A stretch of 64,000 nucleotides of DNA from Saprospiraceae bacterium (GCA_016709995.1 JADJLQ010000001.1:62001-126000); one strand, 5' to 3'. Positions 10,401 through 18,691 are shown, counted from the stretch's first letter. Made by a program: numbers and translations. Notes: generated from the sequence alone by a model not told the origin.

Positions 10401-11710
10401 GAGAAATCCGTATCGTTGATCCTAAAACTAAAAAGCAATTCAACACCAGCCACGTACCTTATGGCGCTACGTTGAGAGTTAAAGAGGGTCAAATCGTCAA
10501 AAAAGGAGAATTGTTGTGTGATTGGGATCCCTTTAATGCGGTTATCGTATCTGAATTTGCCGGCATTGCACAATTCCAGGAGATTGAAGAAGGTATTACA
10601 TTCCGAATGGAACGTGATGACCAGACCGGTTATTCTGAAAAAGTAATCATCGATGCTAAAAACAAAAAGAAGATACCGGTTATAAGAATTGCCGATAAGA
10701 ATGGGGACGATCTGAAGCAGTATACTCTGCCGGTTGGAGCGTATATCTCCATTAATGATGGTGATCACGTAACCGCTGGACAAAAAATAGTCAAAATCCC
10801 AAGGAAACTTGGTAAAATTCAAGATATCACCGGTGGTCTGCCTCGTGTAACCGAACTTTTTGAAGCCCGTAATCCTTCTAACCCTGCCGTTGTAGCTGAG
10901 ATCGATGGAATCGTGAGCTTTGGCAAGATCAAGCGAGGCAATCGTGAGGTGATGATTGAAGATGAAAAAACAGGGCAAAAAAGCAAGTACCTCATCGGTC
11001 TTTCAAAACACCTTTTGGTGCAGGAGGGCGATTTCGTGAGATCTGGCACTCCAATCACAGATGGAACAATTGCTGCAAGAGATATCCTTCATATCAAAGG
11101 ACCTTATGCTGTTCAATCCCACCTGGTCAATGGTGTCCAGGAAGTATACAGATCACAAGGGATCAGTATCAACGACAAACATATTGAAGTCATAGTGCGT
11201 CAAATGATGAGAAGAGTACAGATTGAAGACCCTGGTGATACACATTTCCTCGAAAGCGAAGCGGTTGACAAATACGAATTCAATGATCATAATGATTGGA
11301 TTTATGACAAAAAATTCGTTGTGGATTCAGGCGATTCTACTAAATTGAAACCTGGTGCCCTTGTCAGTGTCCGTCAGATCCGAGAAGAAAATAGTATTCT
11401 CAAGCGTAATGATCAGAGACTGGTCGAGTATAGAGATGCTTTATCTGCCACTTCCAGCCCCTTGCTTTTAGGTATTACTAAGAGTTCTTTGGGTACAGAA
11501 AGCTGGATTTCAGCTGCATCTTTCCAGGAAACGACCAAAGTATTGTCGCAAGCGGCAATTGCTGCAGGTAAAGACAATTTGAAAGGTCTTAAAGAAAACG
11601 TGATCGTGGGTAAACGAATACCTGCAGGTACCGGTTTAAGGCAATTTGAAAGACTTTTGGTAACTGCCGATAATGGTGGCATTGCATTAGAGGCTATCGC
11701 GCCTGAGTAA
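7427..11710 (+). CDS. rpoC: DNA-directed RNA polymerase subunit beta-prime
   Basis: A 1427-residue subunit with the N-terminal zinc ribbon (CYCGKYKRIRYKGIVCDRCG, about residues 67-86). The catalytic Mg-binding motif NADFDGDQ is at 473-480 (aspartates 475, 477, 479), and the second zinc site has its CETKRGVCTKCYG cluster near 897-909. The length and order are those of a complete Bacteroidota beta-prime. It is the last gene of the operon; a hairpin terminator begins 22 bp after the stop. Confidence 0.98.
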   Translation: MPFKKKSTKHPKYFDSITISLSSPDDILERSYGEVLKPETINYRSYKPERDGLFCERIFGPVKDYECYCGKYKRIRYKGIVCDRCGVEVTEKKVRRERMGHIKLVVPVVHIWFFKSLPNKIGYLLGLSSKKLESIIYYERYVVIQPGVKEKDGIGQLDLLLEEEYLDILEALPKENQFLDDTHPDKFIAKMGALAVKDLLERVNLDDVSFDLRHKSSTESSQQRKSEALKRLRVVEAFRDGQKNQVNKPEWTIIQYLPVIPPELRPLVPLDGGRFASSDLNDLYRRVIIRNNRLKRLLEIKAPEVILRNEKRMLQEAVDSLFDNSRKSNAVKAEGGRALKSLSDILKGKQGRFRQNLLGKRVDYSGRSVIVVGPTLRLHECGLPKNMAAELFKPFVIRKLIERGIVKTVKSAKKLVDRKDPVIWEILENILKGHPVMLNRAPTLHRLSIQAFQPRLIEGKAIQLHPLVCGAFNADFDGDQMAVHVPLSQTSILEAQLLMLSSHNLLNPQDGSPISLPSQDMVLGLYYLTKEKKSTEKEKVRGEGSRFYSHEEVIIAFNEGKLDLHAAIKVRAKAIGEDGQMTIKLIDTTVGRVLLNQAVPEKVPFINELATKKTLKKIISDVILRTDFAQTADFLDSIKDLGFYWAFKGGLSFNLGDLVIPSIKDLTLKQAQVEVDEIWENYNTGLITNNERYNQIIDRWTFADNRITDSLMKELASHKLGFNSVYMMLHSGARGSKQQIKQLCGLRGLMAKPRKSGDTGAAIIENPILSNFLDGLSVLEYFISTHGARKGLADTALKTADAGYLTRRLVDVSQDVVITEVDCGTLRGIETVALKDNEKVIEPLSTRIHGRYNLHDIYNPVTDEFIIGAGEYITEKLAEKIEEVGIESVTIRSVLTCETKRGVCTKCYGKNLATGRIAEQGDAVGTIAAQSIGEPGTQLTLRTFHVGGIASISKTESELVAKFDGAIEFDNVTFTLVKEEDQKTNIILSRSGEIRIVDPKTKKQFNTSHVPYGATLRVKEGQIVKKGELLCDWDPFNAVIVSEFAGIAQFQEIEEGITFRMERDDQTGYSEKVIIDAKNKKKIPVIRIADKNGDDLKQYTLPVGAYISINDGDHVTAGQKIVKIPRKLGKIQDITGGLPRVTELFEARNPSNPAVVAEIDGIVSFGKIKRGNREVMIEDEKTGQKSKYLIGLSKHLLVQEGDFVRSGTPITDGTIAARDILHIKGPYAVQSHLVNGVQEVYRSQGISINDKHIEVIVRQMMRRVQIEDPGDTHFLESEAVDKYEFNDHNDWIYDKKFVVDSGDSTKLKPGALVSVRQIREENSILKRNDQRLVEYRDALSATSSPLLLGITKSSLGTESWISAASFQETTKVLSQAAIAAGKDNLKGLKENVIVGKRIPAGTGLRQFERLLVTADNGGIALEAIAPE

Positions 11711-11731
11711 CTAACAGTACATCGATAAATG

Positions 11732-11768
11732 AACAGGGAGGTAGATTCTACTTCCCTGTTTTTATTTT
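11732..11768 (+). terminator. Terminator of the rpoBC operon
   Basis: An 11-bp stem (ACAGGGAGGTA with TACTTCCCTGT, one G-T wobble) around a short loop is followed at once by TTTTTATTTT. It lies between rpoC and the convergent RNase H gene. Confidence 0.85.
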
Positions 11769-11826
11769 AGGGAAATTGCAACTCCTTACAGATGAAGGAA
11801 TTGACATTATGCCAAATACAAGCGTT

Positions 11827-12447
11827 TTATTTCCTTCCAAAGTCAGCAGGGTTTTCGCCCCAGGACTCGGTTTCCCATTTTACAACAGGATTGGAATATC
11901 GATTTGCTTGTAGCCAGTTGATAGCCCTGTCGACTAACTGGAAAAGGTCCTCATTTTTCCTGGTTCTAACAAGATTGGTTTTAATTCTTTTGTTTTTTAC
12001 CCAACTTATTCCTGTTATCGAGTCAGAATAAATGGTCGTTTTAGGGCGATCTTTTTTTTGAAGCCATGCCAGAGCGTGGACTATAGCCAGAAACTCTCCA
12101 ATATTCACGGTGCCCTCAGGGAAAGGACCCTGGTGGAACAATTTGGTACCATTGTGCAGGTCAACACCCTGGTATTCGAGGATCCCCGGATTGCCTTCAC
12201 AGGCAGCATCGACGACAATACTATCCTTGACGATCGCACTAAAGTCACGAGTTTTAACGATGGATGTAGGATTGTTGCCTTTGAAAGGCCCGAGCCGATA
12301 TGCCGCAAGCGCCTCTTCTGAAGAATCAAACGATTTATATCTCGCACCTTGAAAATTTTTCACCTGGGCTTCACATTTTTTCCAGTCATCATATACTCCT
12401 GGACTCATTCCTTCCCAAACAACATAGTATTTTTGTTTCTTAGCCAT
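11827..12447 (-). CDS. rnhA: Ribonuclease HI with N-terminal viroplasmin (RNA/DNA hybrid-binding) domain
   Basis: About 206 residues from the ATG at 12447 (MAKKQKYYVVWEG). Residues about 4-50 form the caulimovirus viroplasmin-like domain that binds RNA/DNA hybrids (YYVVWEGMSPGVY...W..C..QV..F..A..K.F). The rest is an RNase H fold with the four acidic positions visible: D in IVVDAACEGNPG, E in GEFLAIVHAL, D in YSDSITG and D in the C-terminal ENPADFGRK. It removes RNA from RNA-DNA hybrids. A longer reading frame extends 16 codons upstream, but the chosen start gives the family N-terminus and lies 12 nt downstream of a -7 box match on the minus strand. It is divergent from tatD, 24 bp away. Confidence 0.9.
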   Translation of the reverse strand: MAKKQKYYVVWEGMSPGVYDDWKKCEAQVKNFQGARYKSFDSSEEALAAYRLGPFKGNNPTSIVKTRDFSAIVKDSIVVDAACEGNPGILEYQGVDLHNGTKLFHQGPFPEGTVNIGEFLAIVHALAWLQKKDRPKTTIYSDSITGISWVKNKRIKTNLVRTRKNEDLFQLVDRAINWLQANRYSNPVVKWETESWGENPADFGRK

Positions 12448-12458
12448 AAAATTCGGTT

Positions 12459-12466
12459 CAAATATA
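12459..12466 (-). promoter_or_regulatory. -7 promoter element for the RNase H gene
   Basis: Minus-strand TATATTTG matches the Bacteroidota -7 consensus TAnnTTTG exactly and ends 12 nt before the RNase H start codon. No good TTTG -33 element is seen at the usual distance. Confidence 0.4.
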
Positions 12467-12471
12467 CTATC

Positions 12472-13278
12472 ATGTTTATAGACACCCATGCACACTTGTA
12501 CAGCTCAGAGTTTGATCAGGATAGGTTACCAATGATTGACAGAGCTTTTGCAGCAGATATAACTAGTATTTATATACCCAACGTTGACTTGGATACCATT
12601 GATTTGATGCATGAAGGGTGCGAATATTCTGAAAAATTATTTCCTATGTTGGGACTTCATCCATGTAGTGTCACGGAAAACTACCGTACCGTCTTAGAGA
12701 CTATGTATAAAAGATTCGATCAAAATACTTACTATGGTATAGGCGAAACAGGTATTGATCTGCATTGGGATCCATCCACGTTGGAGTTTCAAATCGAAGC
12801 GTTTAAGCTCCAATGCGCCTGGGCGGTTGAGTTTGGATTGCCTGTCATCATTCACTCCCGAGCTGCTACTTCTCTGGTGATTGAAACATTGGAACAATTG
12901 ACCACCAGACCCTCGAAAGGTATCTTCCATTGTTTTGGGGGAAGTATTGAAGAAATTAATAGGATTAATAGCCTGGGCGACTATGGATTTGGTATTGGGG
13001 GAGTCCTAACTTTTAAAAATGCAGGATTAGCAGAGATATTGCCTCATATACCTATGAATAAAATAGTGCTGGAGACAGACGCTCCATATCTAGCGCCTGC
13101 TCCTTTTCGTGGCAAACGAAATGAACCAGCTTATCTTCCCCTGGTCGCTGCTAAAATGGGTGTGATTTTAAATAAGTCTGTAGAAGAAATTGGATCGATG
13201 ACCACAGCCAATGCAATGAGAATATTTCAACAAGGATCTATGAGGATAATGCCGTTTATGCAATCTAACACGCGCTAA
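12472..13278 (+). CDS. tatD: TatD-family metal-dependent hydrolase/DNase
   Basis: A 268-residue TIM-barrel hydrolase from the ATG at 12472. The metal-binding motifs appear in order: HAH near the N-terminus (FIDTHAHLYSSEFD), the Glu of GIGETGIDLHW, HSR, HCFGG and the final ETDAPYLAP. Family members are Mg-dependent 3'-5' exonucleases or deoxyribonucleases acting in DNA repair and quality control. The frame is open 41 codons farther upstream, but that part overlaps the RNase H gene antisense and has no family similarity, so MFIDTHAHL is the start. Confidence 0.92.
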   Translation: MFIDTHAHLYSSEFDQDRLPMIDRAFAADITSIYIPNVDLDTIDLMHEGCEYSEKLFPMLGLHPCSVTENYRTVLETMYKRFDQNTYYGIGETGIDLHWDPSTLEFQIEAFKLQCAWAVEFGLPVIIHSRAATSLVIETLEQLTTRPSKGIFHCFGGSIEEINRINSLGDYGFGIGGVLTFKNAGLAEILPHIPMNKIVLETDAPYLAPAPFRGKRNEPAYLPLVAAKMGVILNKSVEEIGSMTTANAMRIFQQGSMRIMPFMQSNTR

Positions 13279-13518
13279 CCGGCGGTGTAATCTGAGGTGG
13301 TGGATATTTTTATTCGAGTTTTGATTAGATTTTGCAGGGTTGTAATGCACCAAACCTTCGGAAGCACTCATCTTAAATGAAGGAAGAAAAGTTCTTTGAG
13401 AGGTAATTATTTTGAGGTACGCTGATTTTTGTCGAAATTTGCACTATTCAATTGCAGAATAGCTTAAGGAAAAGGTGATTTTTTACTTACACCCTTTTAA
13501 AACTTGGCTGTTCTTATC
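13279..13518 (+). other. Gene-free stretch before tRNA-Ser
   Basis: 240 bp without a convincing gene. A small inverted repeat (CTATTC/GAATAG, about 13444-13462) is visible. No exact TAnnTTTG element was found for the tRNA, and no terminator is obvious after tatD. I see nothing else to call. Confidence 0.5.
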
Positions 13519-13606
13519 GGAAGGTTGCAAGAGCGGTTTAATTGGCACGCCTGGAAAGTGTGTGTACATCAAAAGTGTACCTAGGGTTCGAATCCCTAAC
13601 CTTCCG
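13519..13606 (+). tRNA. trnS: tRNA-Ser (anticodon GGA)
   Basis: An 88-nt class II tRNA. Acceptor GGAAGGT (13519-13525) pairs with ACCTTCC (13599-13605), discriminator G13606. The anticodon stem CACGC/GTGTG has loop CTGGAAA with anticodon GGA at 13553-13555. A long variable arm has stem GTACA/TGTAC, and the T arm is TAGGGTTCGAATCCCTA. CCA is not encoded. A T run follows directly and may end the transcript. Confidence 0.95.
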
Positions 13607-13774
13607 CTTTTTTATTTAGAACATTGGTTATCAATTATTTGTAGTTTCTGCCCACGGCTATGAAAATTATCCCTCAGCAAACTGTTATCTTTTTAAAGAA
13701 AATGTGATTTATTATTTGAACTTTAATAATATTTTATATTTTTAAGCCTTCAAAAAAATTAAAACATTAAACTT

Positions 13775-14503
13775 ATGCGAAAGATTGCTTTACTTTTTAC
13801 TCTTGTAGTGATTGCCATGTTGGTTGTCAACGTTGACCTGATGGCCCAAGATGCTGTAGCCGCTCCTTCAACAGGATTCCAGATGTTGAAAGAAAAATTC
13901 ATTGAGGGAAGCTGGGAATGGATGGTGCCAATACTTTTTGTATTGATTTTAGGACTTGCTTTTTGTATCGAACGAGTTATTACACTCAACGTAGCGACTG
14001 TCAATACTGACAAACTACTTTCTAAAATTGATGACAGATTGCAATCAAATGATGTAGAAGGTGCTATTGAAGTATGCAAAGCTACTCCAGGACCTGCAGC
14101 CTCCACTTTATTGGAAGGTTTGAGACATGCAGAGAAAGGGCCTGAAGCTGTTGAAAAAGCTATATCTGCTTTTGGTGGTATGCAGATGTCCTTGTTGGAA
14201 AGAGGTTTGGTTTGGATTTCACTCTTTATTGCACTTGCTCCGATGCTCGGATTCTTGGGTACTGTTGTGGGTATGGTGGCCGCATTTGACCGTATAGAAG
14301 CTGCTGGTGACATATCTCCTTCAATTGTAGCCGGGGGTATCAAAGTGGCATTGTTAACTACGATCTTTGGTCTTATTTCAGCTATTATTTTGCAGATTTT
14401 TTATAATTATATTGTTACTAAAATCGATTCAATTACCCATAAAATGGAAGAGAGTAGCATCGGTTTGGTAGATATCCTTAGTAAGAATAAGATTTTTAAA
14501 TAG
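13775..14503 (+). CDS. exbB: MotA/TolQ/ExbB proton channel family protein
   Basis: A 242-residue inner-membrane proton-channel subunit. A signal-peptide-like N-terminus (residues 1-25, ending LMAQDA) is followed by a transmembrane segment at about 48-66, a cytoplasmic stretch and two helices in the conserved ExbB core (SLFIALAPMLGFLGTVVGMVAAF and GIKVALLTTIFGLISAIILQ). With ExbD subunits it forms the stator that uses the proton gradient to drive TonB-dependent uptake or other envelope work. A leading signal peptide is common in Bacteroidota ExbB. It is followed by a four-helix protein and two ExbD genes in one likely operon. Confidence 0.9.
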   Translation: MRKIALLFTLVVIAMLVVNVDLMAQDAVAAPSTGFQMLKEKFIEGSWEWMVPILFVLILGLAFCIERVITLNVATVNTDKLLSKIDDRLQSNDVEGAIEVCKATPGPAASTLLEGLRHAEKGPEAVEKAISAFGGMQMSLLERGLVWISLFIALAPMLGFLGTVVGMVAAFDRIEAAGDISPSIVAGGIKVALLTTIFGLISAIILQIFYNYIVTKIDSITHKMEESSIGLVDILSKNKIFK

Positions 14504-14554
14504 GAAGGATCTTTTGACTTTACTTCACTTATTTAAAATTTAAAAATCTTAATT

Positions 14555-15034
14555 ATGGTAAACTTATATAAACTTTTGTCAGGAAGGGGTACCCTGTTTG
14601 CCTTTCTACTGTCTATTATTTTGATGGTCATTTTGGCTATTCCAATCATGAGTGGTTTGGATGGATTTAATGCGCTTCCTGCTGCAGAACAAAAAACTAG
14701 CAATATTTTTAATACCGGACTATACCTTGTATTAGCCCTTTTAGCGATTACAGTGGTAGTCACAGTCTTGTGGGCTCTAGTGCAAATGGCGATGAATCCT
14801 GCTGGTGCGAAGCATGGACTCATTTGGGTTGTTGTGATTGCAGCTCTATTTGCTCTTGGTTATTTTGTATTGAACAAACCAGATAGTGTGCAAATGCTGG
14901 ATAAACTAAAGAAGTATGATGTATCTGCCTCCGCAAGTAAATTTATTGGTGGTGGTATCTGGATGATGTTATTGATGATGCTGGGTGCTTTTTTGATCTT
15001 TATTGGCTCTGAAGTCAGAAACTTATTTAAATAA
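14555..15034 (+). CDS. Four-helix membrane protein of the ExbB-ExbD cassette (function unknown)
   Basis: 159 residues with four predicted transmembrane segments at about 14-33, 50-77, 88-106 and 130-152, and a short soluble stretch (about 108-128) between the last two. I do not recognise a characterised family. It sits 51 bp after exbB and 5 bp before an exbD, so it is almost certainly cotranscribed with them and may be an accessory subunit of the motor complex. No catalytic or cofactor motif is visible, and no signal peptide is clear. The role is inferred from position only. Confidence 0.8.
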   Translation: MVNLYKLLSGRGTLFAFLLSIILMVILAIPIMSGLDGFNALPAAEQKTSNIFNTGLYLVLALLAITVVVTVLWALVQMAMNPAGAKHGLIWVVVIAALFALGYFVLNKPDSVQMLDKLKKYDVSASASKFIGGGIWMMLLMMLGAFLIFIGSEVRNLFK

Positions 15035-15039
15035 CTATT

Positions 15040-15588
15040 ATGGCTAAGAAAACTAGGCAGTCCCCGGAAATCAATGCCAGCTCTATGGCGGATATTGCTT
15101 TCTTGTTGTTGATTTTCTTTCTTGTGACTACCAATATTGTGGAAGATAAAGGAGTCTTAGTGAGACTTCCTGTATGGTCCGAAGAACCTCCAGAAGACTT
15201 GGAATTAAATACAAGGAATGTATTCTCCGTTTTAGTAAATGCCCAAGATCAATTATTGGTTAGAGGCGAACCTGTTAAAATCGAAGAGCTTAAAGTAAGA
15301 GCAAAAGAATTCATAATGAATCCTTCAAAAAGGGCTGATTTAGCAGAATCTACCACAGAAGCCATCATCTCATTAAAAAATGATCGGGGTACACATTTTA
15401 AACAATACCTTGGAGTTTACAATGAATTGAAAGCTGCTTATTCAGAATTATGGAATGAAGAAGCACAAAAAAGATTTAGAAAAGAATCCGTAGAAGATTG
15501 CACAAAAGAACAGCAAAACGAGATCAGGAAGTTTATACCATTCGTTCTTTCTGAAGCTGAGCCTACCAGTTATGGTGATGAGAAATAA
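15040..15588 (+). CDS. exbD: ExbD/TolR-family biopolymer transport protein (first copy)
   Basis: 182 residues: a short cytoplasmic N-terminus and one transmembrane helix with the key proton-carrying Asp in SSMADIAFLLLIFFLVTT (about residues 14-31), then a periplasmic domain. It is longer than classical ExbD (about 140) because of an inserted, charged helical stretch (about 85-160), which is common in Bacteroidota. It partners ExbB in a proton-driven stator, starting 5 bp after the four-helix membrane gene. Confidence 0.9.
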   Translation: MAKKTRQSPEINASSMADIAFLLLIFFLVTTNIVEDKGVLVRLPVWSEEPPEDLELNTRNVFSVLVNAQDQLLVRGEPVKIEELKVRAKEFIMNPSKRADLAESTTEAIISLKNDRGTHFKQYLGVYNELKAAYSELWNEEAQKRFRKESVEDCTKEQQNEIRKFIPFVLSEAEPTSYGDEK

Positions 15589-15617
15589 TTTTATTTAAAA
15601 CAAATCAACCTATCAAT

Positions 15618-16097
15618 ATGGCTAAATTTGCAAAAAAAAGAGCTTCTACAGGGGCAGCTATTTCGACAGCTTCTCTACCGGATATCATATTTATACTTTT
15701 GTTTTTCTTTATGGTTGTTGTAAAACTTAGAGAAACCAATTTAAAGTTAAAAACTGTTACTCCTTACGCCACTGAATTAACAAAACTAGAGAAAAAATCT
15801 TTGGTTAACACAATGTATGTTGGACGGCCCACTGCAGCATTTCAGGAACAATATGGCACCAAACCTAGGTTGCAATTAAATGATAAAATAGCCAACCTTG
15901 GGGAAATTCCGTTATTTCTGGAAAGGCATAAGGTAAAAGTCCCAGAAGGACAGAGACCTGGTATCACTACCTCTTTGAAAATAGACGGTGATGTTACCAT
16001 GGGATTTGTGACGGATGTGAAAACAGAGCTTAGAAAAGCAGGTCAACTTAAATTAAATTACTCTGCTAAAAAAAGAACCGAACGATCCGGATTTTAG
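15618..16097 (+). CDS. exbD: ExbD/TolR-family biopolymer transport protein (second copy)
   Basis: 159 residues with the same architecture as the preceding gene. The transmembrane helix has the conserved Asp in ASLPDIIFILLFFFMVVV (about residues 18-35), followed by a periplasmic domain ending with the family-type DVTMGFVTDVKTELRKAG. Two non-identical ExbD proteins in tandem suggest a heteromeric stator. It is the last gene of the cassette, with a terminator 24 bp after the stop. Confidence 0.9.
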   Translation: MAKFAKKRASTGAAISTASLPDIIFILLFFFMVVVKLRETNLKLKTVTPYATELTKLEKKSLVNTMYVGRPTAAFQEQYGTKPRLQLNDKIANLGEIPLFLERHKVKVPEGQRPGITTSLKIDGDVTMGFVTDVKTELRKAGQLKLNYSAKKRTERSGF

Positions 16098-16120
16098 AAG
16101 AAAAGATTTTACTGAACATA

Positions 16121-16157
16121 AAAAATGCCTTTTGTTTTTACAGAAGGCATTTTTTTT
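16121..16157. terminator. Bidirectional-looking terminator after exbD
   Basis: A stem, AAAAATGCCTTTTG (16121-16134) with CAGAAGGCATTTTT (16141-16154), has A-rich and T-rich flanks on the two sides. It can terminate the exbD operon on the plus strand and the LytTR regulator gene arriving on the minus strand. Confidence 0.85.
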
Positions 16158-16184
16158 GGGATAAACTATCGCAAGAATTTGGAG

Positions 16185-16901
16185 TTAAAGTCTATTCTTT
16201 TCGACGACACGCTCCAGTTCTTCACGGTAATTTTTTCCAATGGGCAGGAGTTTAGGTTGGCCTTTCTCAATGACTTCAACCATATTGCCCACCACAGCGC
16301 TGATCTTTTCAAGATTTACGATATAGGACCGGTGTATTCGCATAAAATTCGGAGTAGGTAGCTTCTCTTCGAGGCTTTTCATAGTCTGTAAAGTGATGAT
16401 GCGTCCACTGTCCGTCTTGATGATAACATAATCTTTTAAGCCCTCTACATATTGGATCTCACTATACTTTAAGCGTATGAGTTTTTTATCAGCTTTGACA
16501 AAAATAAAGTCAGGTCCACTTTCGGGTTCCTCAGATTCCAGCAGTCCATTGCCAGATTGAGCCAAGGCTTTGTTGACAGCTTTGAGAAAACGATCAAAGG
16601 AGATCGGTTTTAACAAATAATCGACAGCATTCAATTCAAACCCATCTAGTGCATACTGACTGAAGGCAGTTGTGAAAATAATTTTAGGGGGATGTGTAAG
16701 CGATTTTGCAAATTCGATCCCTGTGATCTGTGGCATCTGGATGTCCAAAAATATAAGGTCAACTTCATGTTTGCGCAAAGCCTCACCAGCTTCAATCGCA
16801 TTTTGACATTTTTTGATCAGCTTTAGTTCGGGCACTTTTTTGACAAACTCTTCGAGTATTTCAAGCGCCAGAGGTTCATCGTCCACGATAATTGTTTTCA
16901 T
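16185..16901 (-). CDS. LytTR-family response regulator
   Basis: A 238-residue two-domain regulator. The receiver domain (residues about 1-120) has the acidic pair DDE at 7-9, phosphoacceptor D53 in LIFLDIQMP and Lys in LLKPISF. A LytTR DNA-binding domain (about 135-235) includes YVEGLKDYVIIKTD and MRIHRSYIVN. It starts 10 bp after the partner kinase gene, so the two form a LytS/LytR-type system. The target is unknown. It is convergent with the exbD operon. Confidence 0.92.
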   Translation of the reverse strand: MKTIIVDDEPLALEILEEFVKKVPELKLIKKCQNAIEAGEALRKHEVDLIFLDIQMPQITGIEFAKSLTHPPKIIFTTAFSQYALDGFELNAVDYLLKPISFDRFLKAVNKALAQSGNGLLESEEPESGPDFIFVKADKKLIRLKYSEIQYVEGLKDYVIIKTDSGRIITLQTMKSLEEKLPTPNFMRIHRSYIVNLEKISAVVGNMVEVIEKGQPKLLPIGKNYREELERVVEKNRL

Positions 16902-16911
16902 GATAATTTGA

Positions 16912-17967
16912 TTAAGAATCTAAATTGAGTGATAAATGTACAGTATAAGCCTGAGGTTGATCATCAATATCGATTGAATGTTCCCCTGGATAGATCAACT
17001 CGAGCCGTCGCCGGACATTAATAAGTCCTATGCCTCCTTGTGGTTTGGGCAAAATGACTGGCAGTCCACTTGATTTACTGTTTTCTATGATGAAATCTAT
17101 TTTGTTGGCACTCACATTCAAAGTGACATATACGTAGGCGTCAGATAGTTGATGATTGACCCCATGTTTGAAACTATTTTCCAGGAAGGGTATAAATACC
17201 AAAGGCGCTATTTTTAGATGGTCTACCTTGCCATTTACTTTAAAATCTATATCGACAAGGTTGCTTTGACGCAAGGCTTCCAAATCCAGGTAATTTTGAA
17301 TATAATTCACTTCTTTTTCAAGGGATACCCGCCTTTCGTTACATTCATAGAGCATATAACGCATCATTTCCGAGAGTTTGATGACTATTTCAGGTGCTTG
17401 ATCAGACTTTTTAATAGTGAGCGCGTAGAGGCTATTCAGGGTATTGAACAAAAAATGTGGATTTATCTGAGCTTTTAGAAATTTAAGCTCTGATTGCATG
17501 TTTTGAGTTTCAAGATCCCGCATAGTCTGCTGTTGCTTAAACCAATCAACTATAATTTTACCGCTGGTAGAGAAAATAAGGAATACCATCGAAATCAAAA
17601 AAAGAGGTCCTTGTTGCACTTGAATATGACTCTGGAGCTGAGGGTACTGGACTAGTAATAGATACTGTACCAGGGTGCCTAAAGGAGTAGCTACTAACGC
17701 GAGAATGAGTAAACCTGCGAAATAAATCGTTAACTTGTTGGTATTTAAGTATTTGGGAATGAGGTAGTTAAGGTTGATATATATGAGGACTCCATACAAC
17801 ATTAATCGGCTGCCATTATATAAAACAGAAAGACCTAGTGAATAAGGGTTTTTATCTAATAAAATTAACAAGACAAGAAATACGATCCATATCGAGCCAT
17901 GTAACCACAGTTTAGAGGTTGATATTTTTGGCAGTGAAATACTAGGTAACTCCATTGGAATAATCAA
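16912..17967 (-). CDS. LytS/YehU-type sensor histidine kinase
   Basis: 351 residues. Four hydrophobic segments lie in the first half (about 24-41, 53-70, 80-103, 122-140), followed by a coiled region and the His_kinase domain with the phosphoacceptor His in KAQINPHFLFNTLNSLYAL (about 165-183). A HATPase lobe follows (VFIPFLENSFKHGVNH; GGIGLINVRRRLELIYP). No periplasmic sensor domain is evident, so the signal may be sensed in the membrane. It is cotranscribed with the LytTR regulator. Start choice is either M1 or M5 (MELPS). Confidence 0.9.
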   Translation of the reverse strand: MIIPMELPSISLPKISTSKLWLHGSIWIVFLVLLILLDKNPYSLGLSVLYNGSRLMLYGVLIYINLNYLIPKYLNTNKLTIYFAGLLILALVATPLGTLVQYLLLVQYPQLQSHIQVQQGPLFLISMVFLIFSTSGKIIVDWFKQQQTMRDLETQNMQSELKFLKAQINPHFLFNTLNSLYALTIKKSDQAPEIVIKLSEMMRYMLYECNERRVSLEKEVNYIQNYLDLEALRQSNLVDIDFKVNGKVDHLKIAPLVFIPFLENSFKHGVNHQLSDAYVYVTLNVSANKIDFIIENSKSSGLPVILPKPQGGIGLINVRRRLELIYPGEHSIDIDDQPQAYTVHLSLNLDS

Positions 17968-18057
17968 TATGTAAAGGTAAGGCGTTGATTCTTAACAACT
18001 TTCAATTTATAGACCAATATTAATCCTGGCAGGACCAGTGGCTTAAAGATTAGTCAT

Positions 18058-18065
18058 TACCTTTG
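18058..18065 (+). promoter_or_regulatory. -7 promoter element upstream of folE
   Basis: TACCTTTG is an exact match to the TAnnTTTG element, 27 bp before the folE ATG. A clear -33 TTTG is not seen at the usual spacing. Confidence 0.4.
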
Positions 18066-18092
18066 CAAACTTTATTTTATTTCTGAAAGCGT

Positions 18093-18689
18093 ATGGCGTA
18101 CAAAAAAACTGAATCTTATGATGAGAAGGTCACTCTGGATCTTTCGGCACATTATCTCAAAGTTTTAGAAAACCTTGGTGAAAATCCTTTGAGAGATGGT
18201 TTGACCAAAACTCCGGAACGAGTGGCCAAGGCTATGCAATACCTTACAAAAGGATACCAGGAGGATGGAGCTCAAATATTGAGATCAGCCATGTTTGAAG
18301 AAAAATATTCTGAAATGGTCATTGTCAAAGATATTGAGTTGTATTCTTTGTGCGAGCATCATATGCTTCCATTCATAGGTAAAGCTCATGTTGCTTATAT
18401 ACCTAATGGAAAAATCGTCGGTTTAAGTAAGATTCCGCGTATCGTAGATGTATTCGCACGGAGACTACAGGTACAAGAGCGACTGACTGATGAAATATTA
18501 CACTGTATAAATAATACTTTACATCCTCTGGGGGTTGCTGTAGTCATAGAGGCAATGCATCTATGTATGATGATGAGGGGGGTGCAGAAGCAAAACTCTG
18601 TGACTACGACTTCAGCATTTGTAGGAGAATTTAAAAATGCTGAAACCCGAACCGAATTTTTAAACCTGATCAGCGTTAAACTCTCCTGA
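18093..18689 (+). CDS. folE: GTP cyclohydrolase I
   Basis: A 198-residue homodecameric enzyme converting GTP to 7,8-dihydroneopterin triphosphate, the first step of folate (and pterin/queuosine) synthesis. Zinc ligands are visible as C87 and H90 (CEHHMLPF) and C158 (LCMMMRGVQ). Further hallmarks are GLSKIPRIVDVFARRLQVQERLT and the C-terminal TRTEFL. The gene ends in TGA 2 bp before fabD, suggesting cotranscription. Confidence 0.96.
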   Translation: MAYKKTESYDEKVTLDLSAHYLKVLENLGENPLRDGLTKTPERVAKAMQYLTKGYQEDGAQILRSAMFEEKYSEMVIVKDIELYSLCEHHMLPFIGKAHVAYIPNGKIVGLSKIPRIVDVFARRLQVQERLTDEILHCINNTLHPLGVAVVIEAMHLCMMMRGVQKQNSVTTTSAFVGEFKNAETRTEFLNLISVKLS

Positions 18690-18691
18690 TA

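Noticed and set aside
10397..10978. 193-codon minus-strand ORF inside rpoC
   Set aside because: It is wholly antisense to a conserved part of rpoC, with no recognisable domain; it is a shadow of codon bias. The same holds for other long antisense frames in rpoB, rpoC and sprA.
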